Positions 60,965-64,000 of a stretch of DNA of 64,000 nt are shown piece by piece (position 1 is the first letter of the stretch; every line of letters begins with the position of its first letter). Position numbers and translations under genes: made by a program. This DNA comes from Plecoglossus altivelis (lineage: Eukaryota; Chordata; Actinopteri; Osmeriformes; Plecoglossidae). The notes under the pieces were generated by a model. That model was not told the DNA's origin and did no database searches. It was given only the letters and a program-made list of their open reading frames with translations. The stretch is taken from NCBI GenBank assembly GCA_036571765.1, contig BROE01000019.1:1805184-1869183 (forward strand), given 5' to 3'.

Positions 60965-61421
60965 CCCGCATGCCCTGCGGCCATGCCTACGTGTCGGCAC
61001 AGGCACAACCAGTTGACAGTCGCCATCTATGACTCATCTATGCGCTGCATGGCGAGCAAGGAAATGGGGGAAAGCGGACGGTACGCTGGATGGATCGGGG
61101 CCTCTTCAAAGCGCCAAATGGCAAAAACAAACTTGAGAACCTCGACTCGGTCGTGTCTGTACCTCTCTGCCTCCCTCTGCAGCAGTAGGTGAGCATGCTC
61201 CACCGTCTCATGGTGAAAGTCCTGCTGCTCCTTGCGTTCGGCTGTGGTTCAGGGCCAACCATGGTGCTCAAACACACCGGTCGGTACCTGCGAGGGCAAG
61301 GAATCTTGAAGGTACGTTTACCTTCTTTTGTACGCATGCACTTTATACAACTCAAGGTCCAATTTTTGGGGGCGTGCAAGCATTTCTGTTCTTTCAACGG
61401 CCCATGGAAGCACATAAGGAC

Positions 61422-61475
61422 AAGCGGGGTTGCTGCGACCACAAGGCACAGTGCTGACCGCTACACGATCACGAC
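61422..61475 (-). pseudogene. tRNA-His relic
   Basis: The 5' two-thirds resemble tRNA-His (GATCGTGTAGCGGTCAG..., TTGTGGTCGCAGCAACCCC), but the acceptor and anticodon stem are mutated and the T-arm with the B-box is missing. It lies in a partial duplicate of the unit holding the intact His gene at 61601. Confidence -1.
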
Positions 61476-61600
61476 TCACCGTGTCCTGCCGGACACGCGG
61501 TAAGTGCATCATAGAGTCAGTCTGTGACAGATGGTTGGGCGCGCGAGCATTTTCCGTTCTTTCAAGGGCCCATGGCTGCACCTAAGGACAAGGAAAAGCA

Positions 61601-61672
61601 TGCCGTGACCCGGATTCGAACCGGGGTTGCTGCGACCACAACGCAGAGTACTGACCACTATACGATCACGGC
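61601..61672 (-). tRNA. tRNA-His (GTG)
   Basis: 72 nt. The acceptor stem GCCGTGA/TCACGGC is complete, the anticodon loop TTGTGGT gives GTG, and the B-box is GGTTCGAATCC. It looks intact; the D-loop has GGTCAG where GGTTAG is usual. Confidence -1.
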
Positions 61673-61937
61673 TCCCCGCTGGACCAAACGGCCGCGGGCA
61701 GGCCAAAGCATTCCCCTTTCCCAAGCTCTTTCAACATCAGTTGACTGGAAAAAAAGGGCCATTTGGGAGCTTCCTCCTCGGCGTCGGTGAGGAGGGAAGC
61801 GAATCGGCGAGTCGCTGAGGAGTCAAGTGGGCGCTCCGGTGAAAAAGGTCCGAACGCACCGTCTTTGAGAGGCGGCTCCAAACCGGGCCAATCTTTTCCC
61901 CTCCAAGGCCAGATGCACGAGCGGCCAAATGGAAGGC

Positions 61938-62010
61938 CGAGCCAGCCAGGAGTCGAACCTAGAGTCTTCTGATCCGTAGTCAGACGCGTTATCCATTGCG
62001 CCACTGGCCC
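61938..62010 (-). tRNA. tRNA-Arg (ACG)
   Basis: 73 nt. It begins GGGCCAGTGGCGCAATGG and has the anticodon ACG within GACTACGGATC and B-box GGTTCGACTCC. The T-stem has one U-G pair (CTAGG/CCTGG); otherwise it matches the vertebrate gene as I recall it. Confidence -1.
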
Positions 62011-62221
62011 AGTTGAGGCGTGTGTTGTTGCATGCCAGGACCTGAAAACTGTCACATGGCGCTTTTTGAGACAACCTTCACAAAAACAAGTGCATTTACA
62101 GGGACATGGTTCAACTCTGTGCATGGTCAAGTCATCCATAAAACGGCATTATTGTGCATGCTGGCGAGAGGCTTTGTTCCTTCAACGTCCCTTGGACGCA
62201 CACGGAAGGCTCTGCTGCGAT

Positions 62222-62265
62222 GCGGACTGGAGCCGAGGTTGCTGCGGACTGGAGCCGAGGTTGCT
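62222..62265 (+). repeat. 22-bp tandem duplication inside a tRNA-His relic
   Basis: Two perfect adjacent copies of a 22-bp unit (starts GCGGACTGGAGCC) at 62222-62243 and 62244-62265. The unit includes part of the degraded T-arm of the relic at 62249-62313. Confidence -1.
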
Positions 62266-62313
62266 GCGGCCTCAGGGCACGGCGCTGGCCGCTGCACGAT
62301 GGCGGCTCACTGT
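62249..62313 (-). pseudogene. tRNA-His relic, strongly diverged
   Basis: Similar to tRNA-His from the acceptor (GAGCCGCCATCGTGC) to the B-box region (GCAGCAACCTCGGCTCCAG), but the anticodon is lost (CCTGAGG in the loop) and stems are broken. Not expected to be functional. Confidence -1.
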
Positions 62314-62427
62314 GTCTTGCCGGACACGCGGTGCACGCGTCGTAGAGCCAGTCCAAAACTCTTCTGGCACGTGACAGTTTCTGTTCTTTCAACGGCCCGT
62401 AGACGCACATAAGGATGAGGAGGGCTG

Positions 62428-62499
62428 TGCCGTGACCCGGATTCGAACCGGGGTTGCTGCGACCACAACGCAGAGTACTAACCTCTATACGATCGCGGC
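62428..62499 (-). tRNA. tRNA-His (GTG), second copy with acceptor mismatch
   Basis: 72 nt, with anticodon GTG and an intact B-box and T-arm identical to the copy at 61601. The 5' acceptor strand is GCCGCGA against TCACGGC, giving a C-A mismatch at pair 5-68, and the A-box has TAGAGG instead of TAGTGG. It may be a low-activity gene or an early pseudogene. Confidence -1.
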
Positions 62500-62618
62500 T
62501 CTCTGCGGCTCGCTGCAGCACACTGCGGCTCCCTAGATGAAACGGCCACAGGCGCGCTAAAGCTTTTTCAGCTGGCGCTTTCAGGTAAATACAAGCACTT
62601 TCAAACACGCGTCAGCAA

Positions 62619-62710
62619 AGGCTTGATAGGCTCAGTCGCTAGAGCGGAGGACGGCGGCTCACGTACAGGTCAAAATCCCTTGGTTGCATGTTAAATTCCG
62701 CTGGGAAGGA
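62619..62710 (+). pseudogene. tRNA-Tyr relic with intron remnant
   Basis: The 5' half CTTGATAGGCTCAGTCGC, AGAGCGGAGGAC, then after about 25 bases CCTTGGTTGCATGTTAAATT and an AAGGA end follow the vertebrate intron-containing tRNA-Tyr. The anticodon GTA is lost (GGCGG at that place), the B-box is mutated and the first bases do not pair with the 3' end. The insertion after the anticodon position corresponds to the usual tRNA-Tyr intron. Confidence -1.
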
Positions 62711-63310
62711 GTAACGCTTAGCGGTTCAAATGGTTCCTGGCTGACCTCAAAGCTGCGAGATCCCCATTTGGAAGGAGCTATAAAAACGGAATTCTTTGGT
62801 GGTATGCGACCTGGAGAGGGAACGGAGGACCTCATGCTTTCCTGGCAAAAAGAAACCTTCCAGCCGCTCACCCTCGTGCTGCCTTCGGGTCTTTGTGAGC
62901 CACAGCCATGTTGTGAAAACAACATTCAAAACGGCCAACACATCCCCCTCGTGTTCTGGAGTCGAAGGGGTTTGCGTTGCGCCACGAGGAGGAGCGAAGC
63001 ACATTTGGCCTCGAGACATGAAAACAATGTTGATATCTTGATATGGTCAAACAGTTTGTGATGTTGGATATGTATCTTGTATATGTATACATATGTATCT
63101 CTATACCTTTCCAACAAAAGAAAAAGCCATTTAGACAGCACGGCCATCTACCTTTCCTTTCTCGATGACACTCGCTGCACGTTTCGGCAAGGCGAGGTGC
63201 CGCACAGCGATCGCGGGGACGCTGCGTTCTGCCAACGTTGGCCCTGCTAGCTCACGCCAGCCAGAACAAACCAGCTCAAAGCCATGTCAACGCGAAAGCA
63301 GTAAGAGCTA
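62711..63310. other. Spacer within the tRNA array
   Basis: No tRNA or protein gene is recognised. The 125-codon frame at 62684-63061 (+) is unsupported. A short AT-rich patch (63050-63110) contrasts with the GC-rich remainder. Confidence -1.
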
Positions 63311-63365
63311 TGCATTGGCCGGGAATTGAACCCGGGCCTCCCGCGTGGCAGGCGAGAATTCTACC
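63311..63365 (-). pseudogene. 5'-truncated tRNA-Gly (GCC)
   Basis: From GGTAGAATTCTCGCC through the anticodon GCC loop (CTGCCAC), the B-box GGTTCAATTCC and the 3' acceptor CCAATGC it follows tRNA-Gly. The 5' acceptor strand and first half of the D-arm (expected GCATTGGTGGTTCAG) are replaced by unrelated sequence that leads into the array's TTCTGTTCTTTCAA motif. The A-box is therefore lost. Confidence -1.
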
Positions 63366-63596
63366 TAGCATTCTAGCATTTTCTGTTCTTTCAAGGGCCC
63401 ATGACTGCACCTAAGAGGTTGGCGTCGAAATCCAAAGCTGGGAGACGTGCCAACTTGCAGCAGGTGCCAGAATGCTGCTTGACCAAGCTCTGACCGCGTC
63501 CTCAAAGTGAGCCACGCCACCGCCTTTAGGCAGGACGGAGGAAAAGCCTTGCGGCTTGGGCCTCTTGTTTGACAGTGAGCCAAGCGTGCTCAGCAG

Positions 63597-63668
63597 TCCC
63601 TGGTGGTCTAGTGGCTAGGATTCGGCGCTCTCACCGCCGCGGCCCGGGTTCGATTCCCGGTCAGGGAA
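63597..63668 (+). tRNA. tRNA-Glu (CTC)
   Basis: 72 nt, starting TCCCTGGTGGTCTAGTGG and ending CCGGTCAGGGAA. The acceptor stem is complete, the anticodon is CTC in GCTCTCACC, and the B-box GGTTCGATTCC is intact. One D-loop change (GGCTAGG for GGTTAGG). It is the only intact tRNA here on the plus strand. Confidence -1.
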
Positions 63669-63723
63669 GTCCCTTTGCAGGGGTCCTCGGCGCATGCTGT
63701 GTCGCTTGTGCATTTTCGTTGTG

Positions 63724-64000
63724 ACGCATGGACGGCGTTGTCCGCCTTGCTCGTTACCTCACCGCCTCCTAGCGCAAAAAGGACAAAACGGCATGCTTTT
63801 GCACCATGGCAAGTTGTCACAACATGGCTGCGGGTCGCATGGACTCGGAGACGGCGAGAGGAACAACCGGGGAGGCGGCGTGACAGAGAGTGAGTCTTAT
63901 CGAGCCAAAGGTAGCAACGAGGGGCGAAAGGCAGATGCGTTCACTGCATGGGTCAGCACGAGCCTTGGCGTTTGCCAACGACCGAGACACATCCGCACAG
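63724..64000. repeat. tRNA array repeat unit, start of second copy
   Basis: Nearly identical to 60587-60868, with a short deletion (the CTTCACGA region near 60808) and a few substitutions. The window ends about 15 bases before the place where the next tRNA-Ser(AGA) would lie. Confidence -1.

Larger units (their letters stand above)
60587..63723. repeat. tRNA array repeat unit, first copy (about 3.1 kb)
   Basis: The sequence beginning at 60587 (ACGCATGGACG) recurs at 63724, giving a period of about 3.14 kb. The unit carries tRNA-Ser(-), tRNA-His(-), tRNA-Arg(-), tRNA-His(-), a tRNA-Tyr relic(+), a tRNA-Gly relic(-) and tRNA-Glu(+). A shorter motif, TTCTGTTCTTTCAA followed by GGCCCATG-like sequence, recurs inside it near 61384, 61555, 62380 and 63380, beside the His/Gly copies, so the unit itself grew by smaller duplications. 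The DNA is GC-rich compared with the flank. No protein gene is supported. Confidence -1.

Noticed and set aside
61666..62139. 157-codon frame in the tRNA array
   Set aside because: It reads through the tRNA-Arg and part of the tRNA-His gene; an open frame from GC-rich RNA gene sequence.

Overview
This is eukaryotic nuclear DNA from a ray-finned (teleost-type) fish. All protein genes are vertebrate genes split by GT-AG introns, microsatellites are dense, two nearly identical Tc1/mariner transposons and a fish-type tRNA-derived SINE are present, and the right end is a tandem tRNA gene array. I reconstructed the exon chains by hand; reading phase is continuous through every junction given, except the uncertain 5' end of grm5. 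I cannot name the species.

Layout, left to right. 128-6287 (-): a MATE-type multidrug/toxin extrusion transporter (slc47 family, 16 exons, 544 aa). 6.3-10.4 kb: intergenic, with an eroded Tc1 relic. 10.45-12.5 kb (+): tmigd1, a small two-Ig-domain membrane protein with its TATA box. 13.4-13.8 kb: a long inverted repeat. 14.7-17.9 kb (+): pimreg (formerly fam64a), a mitotic regulator. 18-25 kb: no recognisable gene. 25.2-27.9 kb (-): rab38. 28.4-30.3 kb: a SINE and a complete 1221-bp Tc1/mariner element. 30.7-48.8 kb (-): grm5, a group I metabotropic glutamate receptor, unusually compact and intron-rich. 51.3-53.7 kb (+): tyr (tyrosinase), head to head with grm5. 55.2-58.7 kb (-): chordc1, convergent with tyr. 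59.3-60.5 kb: a second 1221-bp Tc1/mariner copy. 60.6-64.0 kb: a tRNA array (Ser-AGA, His-GTG x2, Arg-ACG, Glu-CTC plus tRNA relics) whose roughly 3.1-kb unit starts again before the window ends.

The block rab38 - grm5 - tyr - chordc1 matches, from memory, the gene content of human 11q14 (RAB38, CTSC, GRM5, TYR, CHORDC1); ctsc is not seen here. The left genes (slc47, tmigd1, pimreg) have human relatives on chromosome 17, so the window holds a junction between two ancestral synteny blocks. Functionally, rab38 (melanosome cargo traffic) and tyr (melanin synthesis, a cargo of that route) belong to one pathway. The others are a brain receptor, an Hsp90 co-chaperone, an exporter, an epithelial adhesion protein and a mitotic factor with no evident link.

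The points most worth a second look are the extra introns in grm5, the two transposon copies that carry different disabling changes, the broken tRNAs in the array, and the inverted repeat between tmigd1 and pimreg. No CRISPR, prokaryotic or viral gene was seen.
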